Origin: Pseudaquabacterium terrae
Lineage (GTDB): Bacteria > Pseudomonadota > Gammaproteobacteria > Burkholderiales > Burkholderiaceae_C
DNA: 64,000 bases
Assembly: GCF_013266755.1 (NCBI RefSeq)
Contig: NZ_JABRWJ010000003.1
Coordinates: forward strand, 682,001 to 746,000
Direction of reading: 5' to 3'
Of the stretch, positions 1-7,606 are shown in pieces. A program made the position numbers and the translations under genes. Each line of letters opens with the position of its first letter. The first letter of the stretch is position 1. Under the pieces are notes generated by a model. The model made no database searches. It was not told the origin of the DNA and saw only the letters and a program-made list of their open reading frames with translations.

Positions 1-601
1 CCAACACGTGCGGCAGCAGGCCGACGAAGGGCGCACGCGCCAGCGTGGAGATCGTCACCGGCCCGATGCGCGTGAGCAGCTCGGGCGCGGCAATGAGCAT
101 GCGCTCCATCGATCCGAGGCGCCGGACCACCAGCCCCGGATCGAGCACCGGCCCGACGAACAGCCAGCACTCCGCGCCCGAACCGAGCAGGTCGACGGCG
201 CGGTCGGTCAGCGTGAGCTCGATGCGCAGCGCCGGGTATTGCGCACGCAGGTCGGTGATCGCGTCGGTGAGGAAGGACACGCCCCAGCCCGAGGGGCCGA
301 TCACGCGCAAGGTGCCCTCCGGCCGGCTCTGAGCACCCGTGATGCGCTCGGCCAGCCCGGACCAGCGCTCCGTCAGCTCGCGCGCCTGCGCCAGCAGCGA
401 GCGGCCTTCGTCGGTCAACGTGAAGCGGGTCGTGGTCCGCGTCGCGAGCCGGCAGCCGAGCATGCGCTCCAGATCCACGAGCCGGCGGCTGACGGTGGGC
501 TGCGTCGTCTCGAGCACGCGCGCGGCCTTGCTCAGCGATCCGGTCTCGCCGATCTTGACGAAGGTGTCCAGCAGTTCGAGCCGATCGTGGGCGCGTTTCA
601 T
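1..601 (-). CDS. LysR-family transcriptional regulator (3' end beyond the window)
   Basis: Reading the minus strand from the ATG at 601 gives an open frame of 200 codons that runs off the left edge. The start MKRAHDRLELLDTF is followed by a LysR winged-helix DNA-binding domain (residues 1-60, with the segment SLSKAARVLETTQPTVSRR as recognition helices) and by the first half of the substrate-binding domain (about residues 90-200). LysR proteins are usually about 300 residues, so roughly a third is missing. It is a cytoplasmic DNA-binding regulator whose ligand cannot be told. Only 27 bp separate its start from the 3' end of the next LysR gene on the same strand, so two unrelated-looking LysR genes sit in tandem. 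Confidence 0.85.
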   Translation of the reverse strand, partial: MKRAHDRLELLDTFVKIGETGSLSKAARVLETTQPTVSRRLVDLERMLGCRLATRTTTRFTLTDEGRSLLAQARELTERWSGLAERITGAQSRPEGTLRVIGPSGWGVSFLTDAITDLRAQYPALRIELTLTDRAVDLLGSGAECWLFVGPVLDPGLVVRRLGSMERMLIAAPELLTRIGPVTISTLARAPFVGLLPHVL

Positions 602-628
602 TCCCTCGACGTATAGCACTTCATGCGT

Positions 629-1546
629 TCAATCGTCCCCGCGCACCCCGTCCCCGAGCCGCTCCACCAGGAATTCCACCGCCACCCGCACCTTCGGAAT
701 ACGGTAGCGCGTCTGCAGGTACAGCAGGTAGATGCCCGCCTCCCCGCCGCGCCCGACCGACACCGGCTGGTCGAGCGTGACCTGCACCAGCTCGCCGCGG
801 CTCAGCGGGCCCTTCAAGGCCCATTCCGACAGCAGCACCAGGCCACGGTGCTTGCAGGCCATCGCGAGCAGGCTGGCGCCGTCGTTGCTGATGAAGGCCG
901 GCGTGACGGGCAGCTCGCGCCAGCCGTCGGCGTCCCGCCCCTGCCACTTGATCACCGTGTTCGGGCCTCGGTACAGCAGCGCGCGATGACTGGCCAGGTC
1001 GTCCAGCGTGCGCGGCGTGCCCATGTCCGCCAGGTACTGCGGCGACGCGGCGAGCACGAAGCGATTGGGGTCGAGCTTGCGCGCCACCACGCGGTCCTGC
1101 GGCTGGCGACCGCCGCGGATCGCGATGTCGACCTGGTCACGGCCGAGGTCGACCAGCGCGTCGCTCAGGTGCACGTCGAGCACGATGTCCGGGTAACGAT
1201 CGCTGAAGTCATGCAGCGCCGGCATCAGCAGCAGCTGGCCATAACCGGGCATCGTGCTGATGCGCAGCGTGCCGCTGGGCGTGCTGCTGCGCTGTCCGAC
1301 CAGCTCTTGCGCATCGTCCAGCTGGGCCATGCCCGGGCGCACCTGCTCCAGGTAGAGCGCGCCGATCTCGGTCAGCCGCACCGTGCGCGTCGTGCGGTGC
1401 AGCAGCTCCACGCCGAGCGACTGCTCCAGGTCCGAAATGCGGCGCGAGATCGACGAGGCCGGCACGCCGAAGGCCTTCGCGGCGCGCGAGAAGCTCAGCG
1501 TGTCCGCCACTTTCAGCAGGTATTGCAGTGCGCGCAGCTTGTCCAT
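629..1546 (-). CDS. LysR-family transcriptional regulator
   Basis: A full-length LysR protein of 305 residues. The N-terminal winged helix (residues 1-60, start MDKLRALQYLLKVADTLSF, recognition region SRAAKAFGVPASSISRRIS) is followed by a periplasmic-binding-like effector domain (about residues 90-295). It is divergent from the oxidoreductase gene at 1684, and the 137-bp gap contains a perfect 6-1-6 inverted repeat at 1603-1615. The usual LysR arrangement suggests that it controls its own gene and the oxidoreductase. That is inferred from position only. The inducer is unknown. Confidence 0.9.
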   Translation of the reverse strand: MDKLRALQYLLKVADTLSFSRAAKAFGVPASSISRRISDLEQSLGVELLHRTTRTVRLTEIGALYLEQVRPGMAQLDDAQELVGQRSSTPSGTLRISTMPGYGQLLLMPALHDFSDRYPDIVLDVHLSDALVDLGRDQVDIAIRGGRQPQDRVVARKLDPNRFVLAASPQYLADMGTPRTLDDLASHRALLYRGPNTVIKWQGRDADGWRELPVTPAFISNDGASLLAMACKHRGLVLLSEWALKGPLSRGELVQVTLDQPVSVGRGGEAGIYLLYLQTRYRIPKVRVAVEFLVERLGDGVRGDD

Positions 1547-1602
1547 CGCGGGCCGCCGTCCAGCCGATTGTTGCCATCAAGACAAAAGATTTTGACGAAT
1601 AC

Positions 1603-1615
1603 GACGGATTCCGTC
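1603..1615. promoter_or_regulatory. Candidate LysR operator (inverted repeat)
   Basis: GACGGA-T-TCCGTC is a perfect inverted repeat lying between two divergent genes, a LysR gene and its likely oxidoreductase target. Its size and place suit a LysR recognition site, although it does not have the T-N11-A spacing exactly. No protein-binding evidence exists here. Confidence 0.4.
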
Positions 1616-1683
1616 TTGAGCGATGAATCCCTAACATTCCGCCATCGCAAGACCAGCCGGCGACGGCGCAGAGGAAAACCACC

Positions 1684-2682
1684 ATGACCACGATGCTCAA
1701 AGCCCAGTACTCGGAACGCGGCCCGGTGCCGCAAGCCGTGATCGAGGCCCTGCCCTTCGACCGCCCCGTGCCGGCGCCGGGCCAGGCCCTGGTGGCGGTG
1801 CTGGCCGCGCCGATCAACCCCAGCGACGTGCTGATGCTCACCGGCCAATACGGCATGCTGCCGCCGCTGCCGGCGGTGGGTGGCAGCGAAGGCGTGGGCC
1901 GCGTCATCGAGCTGGGTCCGGACACGAAGGGCCCGGCCGTCGGCCAGACGGTGCTGTTGCCGGTCGGCGCCGGCACCTGGGCCACGCACGTGCTCGTGCC
2001 CGCGGCGCGCCTGGTCCCGCTGCCCAACGACGCCGACCCGAAGCAGCTGGCCATGCTGACGGTGAACCCGCCCACCGCATCGCTGCTGCTCAGCGACTTC
2101 GTGGACCTGCAGCCGGGCGACTGGGTGATGCAGAACGGCGCCAACTCGGGTGTCGGCAGCTACCTGGTGCAGCTGGCCAAGCTGCGGGGGTTGAAGACCG
2201 TCAACATCGTGCGCCGCGAATCGGCGGTGGCGGGTGTGCAGGCACAGGGCGGGGACGTGGTGCTGGTCGACGGGGATGACCTGGCCGAGCGCGTGAAGGC
2301 CGCGACCGGCGGCGCGGCGATCAAGCTGGGTGTCGATGCCGTCGGCGGCGCGGCCACGATGCGGCTCGCGGCCTGCCTGGCCGAAGGCGCGACCATCGTC
2401 AACTACGGGGCGCTGAGCGGGGAGCCGTGCAGCGTGTCGCCGCGCGAGCTGGTGTTCCGGGACGTCACACTCAAGGGGTTCTGGCTGGCGCGCTGGTTCG
2501 GCATCACGCCGCAGGCAAAACAAATGGCGCTGCTGACCGAGCTGGCCGGGCTGATCGCGGCGGGCAAGCTCAGTACGCCGATTCAAGCGACGTATGAGGT
2601 GGGGCAGATCAAGGAAGCCATTGCCGCCGCCGCCGCGGGCGAGCGGCAGGGCAAGATCTTGATTGCGCCGACGCACGCGTGA
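1684..2682 (+). CDS. Quinone oxidoreductase / 2-enoyl thioester reductase-like MDR protein
   Basis: A 332-residue medium-chain dehydrogenase/reductase. The N-terminal GroES-like domain contains INPSDVLMLTGQYG and GGSEGVGRV, and the Rossmann domain has NGANSGVGSYLVQLAK (about residues 145-160) as the NADPH-binding glycine motif. There are no structural or catalytic zinc cysteines, which places it with the zinc-independent quinone reductase/MECR-ETR branch that reduces enoyl thioesters or quinones with NADPH. The ATG at 1684 directly follows a purine-rich leader (gaggaaaacc). It is divergent from the LysR gene at 629-1546. Its last ten residues, GKILIAPTHA, recur exactly as a relic at 7433-7465. 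The substrate is unknown. Confidence 0.85.
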   Translation: MTTMLKAQYSERGPVPQAVIEALPFDRPVPAPGQALVAVLAAPINPSDVLMLTGQYGMLPPLPAVGGSEGVGRVIELGPDTKGPAVGQTVLLPVGAGTWATHVLVPAARLVPLPNDADPKQLAMLTVNPPTASLLLSDFVDLQPGDWVMQNGANSGVGSYLVQLAKLRGLKTVNIVRRESAVAGVQAQGGDVVLVDGDDLAERVKAATGGAAIKLGVDAVGGAATMRLAACLAEGATIVNYGALSGEPCSVSPRELVFRDVTLKGFWLARWFGITPQAKQMALLTELAGLIAAGKLSTPIQATYEVGQIKEAIAAAAAGERQGKILIAPTHA

Positions 2683-3019
2683 CGCAGGACGATGCTCGCG
2701 CGAGTGAATGACCGCTGGAGCATCAACGACCTGCGGTGTTCTGTGCCACGGCGCGCGCGAGTTCTTTCACCGACGCCGCGCCATGCGGTCGGGTTGTCGG
2801 CGTCGTCGTCCAACCATGGCGGTCCTACGACTCGCGCCAACGAGCGGCCGCTTCGCAGCGTGTCCGGAGCCGCCGCTGATGCTGCGTAGAGAACGCAACC
2901 CGGGCGTCCTACCCTCGATGGTTCTTGCCCTCGAAGGCATGCTGGCCGGCGAAGCCTCCGCAATCGACGCTGGCGTCATCAGGGCCGATGCCAACCGCGC
3001 TCTGTTCCCGACTTCGACG
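2683..3019. other. Intergenic stretch with no recognised content
   Basis: 337 bp between the 3' ends of two convergent genes. Open frames crossing it are arginine-rich and look like antisense shadows. I see no convincing gene, RNA or terminator hairpin. Confidence 0.5.
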
Positions 3020-3697
3020 CTATGCCCGTCCCGCAGTCTTCAGTTGCCGCCGAAGAAACTGGCCGGCCACGAAGATGTCTTTTTCAACTGCCCGCCGTAC
3101 GCCGGCGCTGTCACCGCGTGCCAAGGCCTTGATCAGATCCTCGTGAGCATCGTTGAGCACGGCCGCAGCCTCGGGCGCATCGAACAGTTGATTGGAAACG
3201 GGGCCGGCCTTGAGCCACAGTGTGTCGATCAGACCGTACAACAGCGGCGAGCCGGCCGCGCGATACAGCATGACATGGAAGTCCTCATTGAGCGCCAGGT
3301 AGGCGACGAAGTCGCCGCCCGTCAGTGCGGCGCTCATCTGCTTGCAAAGGCGTCGCATGGCCGCGCGTTGGGGACCGTCGAGCATGGCGGCGCCGCGCTC
3401 GGCGGCCTCGCCCTCCAGCAGCATGCGCATCTGCACCAGGTCTTCGAGCTCCGCTGCGGCCATGCGCGGTACGGCCACACCAGCATTGGGTATGTTGACC
3501 AGGGCGCCTTCGGCGGCCAGCCGCTGCAACGCCGCACGTACCGGCATGTGCCCCACGCCCAATTCGGCCGCCACGTCGCGGATCTTCAATCGCTGGCCGG
3601 GAAGGAAGCGTCCAACGGTCACCCACTGCCGCAAACGGACATAGACATCGTCTTGTTGGGTGCTGCTGGCTTCTCCTGGCGGATCGGACGCGCTCAT
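3020..3697 (-). CDS. GntR-family regulator, FadR subfamily (FCD domain)
   Basis: A 225-residue regulator. The winged helix at residues 18-85 includes [20 protein letters not shown] and [19 protein letters not shown], followed by an alpha-helical FCD effector domain (about 95-215) with the characteristic [17 protein letters not shown] segment. FCD regulators usually bind carboxylic acids, often with a metal, and repress nearby catabolic genes. Its ATG overlaps the stop of the upstream short-chain dehydrogenase relic (ATGA), so it is the last gene of a minus-strand operon with an aminotransferase and a glutamine-synthetase-like gene. It probably regulates that operon. Confidence 0.88.
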   Translation of the reverse strand: MSASDPPGEASSTQQDDVYVRLRQWVTVGRFLPGQRLKIRDVAAELGVGHMPVRAALQRLAAEGALVNIPNAGVAVPRMAAAELEDLVQMRMLLEGEAAERGAAMLDGPQRAAMRRLCKQMSAALTGGDFVAYLALNEDFHVMLYRAAGSPLLYGLIDTLWLKAGPVSNQLFDAPEAAAVLNDAHEDLIKALARGDSAGVRRAVEKDIFVAGQFLRRQLKTAGRA

Positions 3698-3879
3698 CCC
3701 TTGCGCTCCTGCAGGCAGTTTCCGCCATCGACGACGACCAGCTGACCGGTGACATAGCTCGCGCCCGGCATGGCCAGGAAAGCGATGGCGGTGGCCGTTT
3801 CAGTCGGTGTGCCGGCGGGCCCGATCGGCGTATGCAGTGCAGTCCGAGCCTCCATGCCGGCGTTGTTGACCAACAGGCG
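3694..3879 (-). pseudogene. Short-chain dehydrogenase/reductase relic with internal deletion
   Basis: The frame ending at 3694 carries LLVNNAG, the SDR strand-4 motif, followed after only about ten residues by [10 protein letters not shown] and then [23 protein letters not shown], the classic SDR C-terminus. A normal SDR has over 100 residues between these two motifs, including the catalytic SxnYxxxK, and about 80 residues before NNAG with the TGxxxGxG nucleotide-binding loop. Both parts are missing, so the product cannot be a working oxidoreductase. The fragment starts right at the stop of the aminotransferase gene and keeps an ATGA overlap with the GntR gene, so the operon layout survived the deletion. 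Confidence 0.7.
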
Positions 3880-3883
3880 GCAT

Positions 3884-5269
3884 TCAATCACCGGTGAGCT
3901 CCTGCAGCACGCCATCCATGGCGCTGAGCAAGCATTCAACATGGGCGTCGGTGGTGTCCGGGCAGATGAGCATCATGTTGTGAAATGGTGTGATCAAGAC
4001 GCCTTGGTTCAGCAGATACAAGTGCAACGCGTGTTCGAGCTCGGTGTTCATCGCTGCGGCGGCTTCAGTGCCGTTGCGCGGTGGTTGGGCGCAGAACTGG
4101 AACTCTGTGCGCGCACCCACCTGGGTAATGCACCAGGGCAGACGATAGCGGTGAATCAGTGCGCGCAGTCCCAGCGCCAGGCTTTCGGCACGCAAATGCA
4201 TAGGCGCAAACACCTCCGGTCGCAAGTAAGTACTGAGTGTGGCGCGCATGGCTGCCATCGCCAAAAGGTTGGCCGTGAGCGTGGTGCCGATGCCGGAATG
4301 ACCCGGCGCAGCTGCACGCTTGGCCGCCTCTGCACGCGCGGCCAGGTCGGCGCTGAAGCCGTAGGCGGCGCATGGCATTCCGCCGCCCAGTGCCTTGCCC
4401 ACCACCACTGCATCAGCTGCAATGCCATGCGCCCGCGCATAGCCACCAGGGCCGCTGCTGAGCGTGTGGGTCTCATCCATCACCAGCAAGCTGCCGTAGT
4501 GCCGGATCAAGCTGGTCGCTTTCTCCCAGAATCCCGGGTCGGGCAATACCATGCCGATATTGGTCATCACCGGCTCGGCCAGCACGCACGCCACGTCGCC
4601 CGGCGACAGGGCCGCTTCCAACGCCGCCAGGTCATTGAACTCGATCACCCGAGTCGTGGTGGTGAGGTCATGCACCTGGCCCAGCAGGCTGGGCCGCTGC
4701 ACGGGCCGGCCATCGACCAGGTCGACGAACACGTCGTCCACCGTGCCGTGGTAGCAACCATTGAAGACCAGCAGTACGCGCCGGTCCGTGACCGCGCGCA
4801 TCCAGCGCAACACGAAGCGGTTGGCATCGGTGGCCGTCATCGCGAACTGCCACTGCGGAAGACCGAAGCGCTCGGCCAGCAACCGGGCCACCTCAGCGGC
4901 GTCTTCCCCGGGCAGCATGGTGGTCAGCCCATTGACTGCCTGCGCCTGGAGTGCTTCGGCCACTGCAGTCGGTGAGTGACCGAACAGGGCCCCGCTGTCC
5001 CCAAGGCAAAAGTCCACCAGCGTGTGACCGTCCGCGTCGCCCAACTCCGCACCGCGTGCCCACGCGACCTGCAGTGCAAACGGAGTGCTCCAGTCGCTCA
5101 TCCAGTGCAATGGCACACCGAACATCATGTGCTCGCGTGCCTTGAATGCCGACACCCGCGAGCGCGGGCTAGCGACCGTGTAGCGCTCGCGTTCTCGTTC
5201 GAGCAAGGCGCGCACTTTCGCAGGGGCGATGCCATTGGACGAACGGTCTTGGTGCGGGCTCGCGCTCAT
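3884..5269 (-). CDS. Class III PLP-dependent aminotransferase (glutamate-1-semialdehyde-aminomutase-like)
   Basis: A 461-residue fold-type I PLP enzyme. [16 protein letters not shown], the aspartate motif [16 protein letters not shown] and the PLP-lysine motif [17 protein letters not shown] are all present, as is the C-terminal small domain. Sequence style is closest to the glutamate-1-semialdehyde 2,1-aminomutase-like aminotransferases used in amino-acid or amine catabolism rather than to HemL itself, which lacks the long N-terminal extension seen here. It lies 57 bp downstream of the glutamine-synthetase-like gene and directly upstream of an SDR relic and a GntR regulator, suggesting a nitrogen-compound catabolic operon. 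The donor substrate is unknown. Confidence 0.85.
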   Translation of the reverse strand: MSASPHQDRSSNGIAPAKVRALLERERERYTVASPRSRVSAFKAREHMMFGVPLHWMSDWSTPFALQVAWARGAELGDADGHTLVDFCLGDSGALFGHSPTAVAEALQAQAVNGLTTMLPGEDAAEVARLLAERFGLPQWQFAMTATDANRFVLRWMRAVTDRRVLLVFNGCYHGTVDDVFVDLVDGRPVQRPSLLGQVHDLTTTTRVIEFNDLAALEAALSPGDVACVLAEPVMTNIGMVLPDPGFWEKATSLIRHYGSLLVMDETHTLSSGPGGYARAHGIAADAVVVGKALGGGMPCAAYGFSADLAARAEAAKRAAAPGHSGIGTTLTANLLAMAAMRATLSTYLRPEVFAPMHLRAESLALGLRALIHRYRLPWCITQVGARTEFQFCAQPPRNGTEAAAAMNTELEHALHLYLLNQGVLITPFHNMMLICPDTTDAHVECLLSAMDGVLQELTGD

Positions 5270-5326
5270 GGTGATTCGATGTGGATGCGAAAGTGACAGG
5301 GTTGCGACGATGTAGCGGCGACCTGC

Positions 5327-6610
5327 TCAGACGAGCAGCATCAGGTGCTCACGCTCCCAGCTGCTGATCACTCTGTTGTAGCCGGCGTACTCCAGCTCCT
5401 TGACGGCACAGAAGGCGTCGACGAACAGGTCGCCCAGCACCTCACGCAGGTCGTCGCAGGCCCGCATCGACGCCAGGGCATCCTCCAGGTGAAGGGGCAA
5501 CTCGCGGCTCACGCTCCAGGCGCTTTGCAGGGTGGGCTCGCTGGGCTGCAGCTGCCTTTGCATGCCGAGCCAACCGCAGGCCAGCGTGGCGGCCATCGCA
5601 AGGTAGGGATTGGTGTCGACCCCGGGCACGCGGTTCTCCACCCGGCGCGCATCCGGCCCCGACTTCGGAACTCGAATGCCGCACGTGCGATTGTCATGAC
5701 CCCAGCGCACATTGATCGGCGCCGACATGTAAGGCGACAAGCGCCGGTAGGAATTGACGTACGGCGCCAACACCGGCATCACCTGCGGGATATAGACCTG
5801 CTGGCCGGCGATGAACTGATGGAAGAGGTCCGAGCACTGGCCGTCCGGGCGGCTGAAGATGTTCTGCCCCGTGTCCCTCTCGACGATGCTCTGATGGATA
5901 TGCATCGCACTACCTGGCTCACCTTCCATCGGCTTGGCCATGAAGGTGGCGAAGACACCGTGGCGCAATGCCGTCTCGCGCACCGCGCGCTTGAAGAGAA
6001 AGACCCGATCGGCGAGGTTCAGCGGATCGCCATGGCTGAAGTTGATTTCCATTTGCCCGGGGCCGGCCTCGTGGATCAGCGTCTCCACGCCCAATTCGTG
6101 GCGCTCGCAGAAGGTCGAAAGCTCCTGAAAGAACGGGTCGAAATCGTTGACGGCGTCGATCGAATAGCTCTGTCTGCCGACTTCGGGCTTTCCGGTTCGC
6201 CCCAACGGCGGCTGCAATGGCTCATGCGGATTCTGCTGCCGTGCAACCAGGTAGAACTCCATCTCGGGAGCCACGATGGGACGCCAGCCCCGGCTTTCGT
6301 ACAGCGCGAGAACGCGGCGCAGCACCGCGCGGGGCGACAGCTGTACCGGCCGGCCGTCCCATTCTTCGCAGTCATGGATGACCACGGCCACGGGTTCCTC
6401 GGCCCAGGGAACGATGCGCACCGTGGACGCATCGGGTTGGCAGACCATGTCCGGGTCGGTGTCGCCGACTGGCAAGGCGACGACGCGCCGGCCGACCGGC
6501 CAGCGATCAGGCGTAGGGCTTGTGCCAACGGTGCTGCAGCAGTTCTTCAATGCGGCGGTCGGGGTGCCTGCGATTCCGCCACGAACCGTCTGGGAATCGT
6601 GGAGACCCAT
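5327..6610 (-). CDS. Glutamine synthetase family protein (gamma-glutamylpolyamine-synthetase-like), 5'-truncated
   Basis: From about residue 44 onward this is a typical class III glutamine-synthetase-family enzyme: VGDTDPDMV, APEMEFYLV, AGPGQMEINF, GSAMHIHQS, RWGHDNRTCGIRVP and ENRVPGVDTNPYLAMAA supply the metal and ATP/glutamate ligands. Such enzymes ligate glutamate to amines such as putrescine using ATP. Homologues have about 75-80 residues before VGDTDPDM, forming most of the N-terminal beta-grasp domain. Here the first 43 residues are unrelated low-complexity sequence, so the gene has lost its true 5' end at about position 6481 and is probably inactive. The break abuts an acetyltransferase relic. 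Its neighbours (aminotransferase, SDR relic, GntR) fit amine catabolism. Confidence 0.75.
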   Translation of the reverse strand: MGLHDSQTVRGGIAGTPTAALKNCCSTVGTSPTPDRWPVGRRVVALPVGDTDPDMVCQPDASTVRIVPWAEEPVAVVIHDCEEWDGRPVQLSPRAVLRRVLALYESRGWRPIVAPEMEFYLVARQQNPHEPLQPPLGRTGKPEVGRQSYSIDAVNDFDPFFQELSTFCERHELGVETLIHEAGPGQMEINFSHGDPLNLADRVFLFKRAVRETALRHGVFATFMAKPMEGEPGSAMHIHQSIVERDTGQNIFSRPDGQCSDLFHQFIAGQQVYIPQVMPVLAPYVNSYRRLSPYMSAPINVRWGHDNRTCGIRVPKSGPDARRVENRVPGVDTNPYLAMAATLACGWLGMQRQLQPSEPTLQSAWSVSRELPLHLEDALASMRACDDLREVLGDLFVDAFCAVKELEYAGYNRVISSWEREHLMLLV

Positions 6611-6619
6611 GTGTTCGGG

Positions 6620-6824
6620 TATTCCAGCGTGGCCAGAGCGCCTTCACCAGCGCCGTGCCGAGCCCGCGGTTCAGCAAATCCGGCTCGGCGATGAACTGGT
6701 CGATGACGCGCACGCCGGGGTCGGTTTCGTCGGGCCACCAGCCGTCGCCGCTGCCCATGGCGATGTAGTCGCATGGGCTGTCGTGCGCGTCGCGCGCCTC
6801 CTGGCAGTCGATTTGACCATCGAG
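6620..6824 (-). pseudogene. GNAT acetyltransferase relic
   Basis: On the minus strand the frame contains CDYIAMGSGDGWWPDE, IDQFIAEPDLL and NRGLGTALVKAL, which match the central part and acetyl-CoA-binding loop (R/Q-x-x-G-x-G/A) of GNAT enzymes of the aminoglycoside 6'-acetyltransferase-like type. The N-terminal half is absent and the usual C-terminal strand (DPxPxNxRAIRCYEKAGF type) is replaced by unrelated sequence. The fragment sits between the broken 5' end of the glutamine-synthetase-like gene and the P-loop kinase cassette. Confidence 0.6.
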
Positions 6825-6906
6825 GCGCCCGGCGCCCTGCCTGCGCGGCGACCGCCGATGCGCCCTGCTCCGCACCTACACTGGTCTCCCACCACGCCGA
6901 CCTCGA

Positions 6907-7404
6907 ATGTCCAGCTCTCCCGCCTGCCTCCACCTGCTCTGCGGCAAGGCCGGCGCCGGCAAGAGCACGCTCGCCACAGTGCTCGCGCAGACCCATCGCG
7001 CGATCCTCATCTCCGAGGACATCTGGCTCACGCGTCTCTTCGGGGACCAGATCAAGACCTTCGACGACTACCGGGTCTACTCCCAGCGCGCCCGGACCGT
7101 GGTCGGGCCGCTGGTCGTCGATCTGCTCGCAGCGGGCCAGAACGTCGTGCTGGACTACCCCGCCAACACCCGCGTCTCACGGGCCTGGTTTCGCTCGCTG
7201 CACGAGGCCGCCGGCGCCGATCACGTCCTGCATTACCTCGACGTGCCCGACCCGACCTGCCTGCAACGCATCGCCAAGCGCAACGGCGAGCGCCCCGAAG
7301 GGTCGTATCAGCTCACCGAGGCGGACTTCAATCACGTCTCGTCCTTCTTCGAGGCGCCCGATCCAGCAGAAGGATGCCGGATCCAGGTTCACGCCACGGC
7401 GTGA
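6907..7404 (+). CDS. P-loop kinase/ATPase (AAA_33 / zeta-toxin-like fold)
   Basis: A 165-residue cytoplasmic P-loop protein. Walker A is CGKAGAGKSTLA (residues about 12-23), ISEDIWLTRLFG supplies the acidic residue typical of small-molecule kinases, VVLDYPANT is the second acidic strand, and the C-terminal half has the RNGERPEG lid. The family phosphorylates small molecules or nucleotides, and relatives include zeta toxins and chloramphenicol phosphotransferase. The substrate cannot be read. It is the intact member of a duplicated cassette, and a perfect 12-bp inverted repeat overlaps its stop codon. Confidence 0.75.
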   Translation: MSSSPACLHLLCGKAGAGKSTLATVLAQTHRAILISEDIWLTRLFGDQIKTFDDYRVYSQRARTVVGPLVVDLLAAGQNVVLDYPANTRVSRAWFRSLHEAAGADHVLHYLDVPDPTCLQRIAKRNGERPEGSYQLTEADFNHVSSFFEAPDPAEGCRIQVHATA

Positions 7405-7409
7405 ACCTG
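7384..7409. terminator. Perfect inverted repeat over the kinase stop codon
   Basis: Two 12-base arms (caggttcacgcc and its exact complement) separated by two bases overlap the end of the kinase gene. The same arms with a different 2-base spacer occur at 14118-14143 in copy B. There is no T-tract, so an intrinsic terminator is only one option. A recombination or cassette-end signal is another. Confidence 0.45.
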
Positions 7410-7432
7410 CCGCCTGTCGTGCGAGCGCCCGG

Positions 7433-7465
7433 GGCAAGATCCTGATCGCGCCGACGCACGCCTGA
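7433..7465 (+). pseudogene. 3'-terminal relic of a quinone-oxidoreductase-like gene
   Basis: The 33 bases encode GKILIAPTHA followed by a stop, identical in protein to the last ten residues of the oxidoreductase at 1684-2682 and differing at 3 of 33 bases, all silent. Upstream similarity ends at the kinase cassette. It looks like the tail of a paralogous gene that was overwritten by the cassette insertion. Confidence 0.45.
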
Positions 7466-7606
7466 CCGGGACGAATCGGCTTTCGCCGTCGTTGTCCGCT
7501 CTCGATTGGATTCTCCATCCGCCGCTCAAGAGGCAGACCGGTGTCCAAACGATGGCAGTTCCTCGGTTAGGCTACAGCGGGCGCGGCGCGCTGATCGCAC
7601 GGCCGC

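Larger units (their letters stand above)
6865..7411 (+). repeat. Kinase cassette, copy A of a duplicated 0.55-kb unit
   Basis: This segment recurs at 13600-14145 with, by eye, about 26 substitutions and one 1-bp deletion (about 95% identity). Similarity starts abruptly at ctgctccgcacc, 42 bp before the kinase ATG, and stops abruptly just after the gtgaacctgcc that covers the stop codon. The flanks are unrelated, so the unit behaves like a small mobile or duplicated cassette holding one gene. Confidence 0.8.

Noticed and set aside
2708-3745. 345-codon plus-strand frame
   Set aside because: It is antisense to the GntR gene, which has a clear winged helix and FCD domain.
7384-7409. Palindrome considered as an integron attC site
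   Set aside because: The core sites (RYYYAAC and GTTRRRY) and unpaired extra bases of attC are not present. No integrase gene is in the window.
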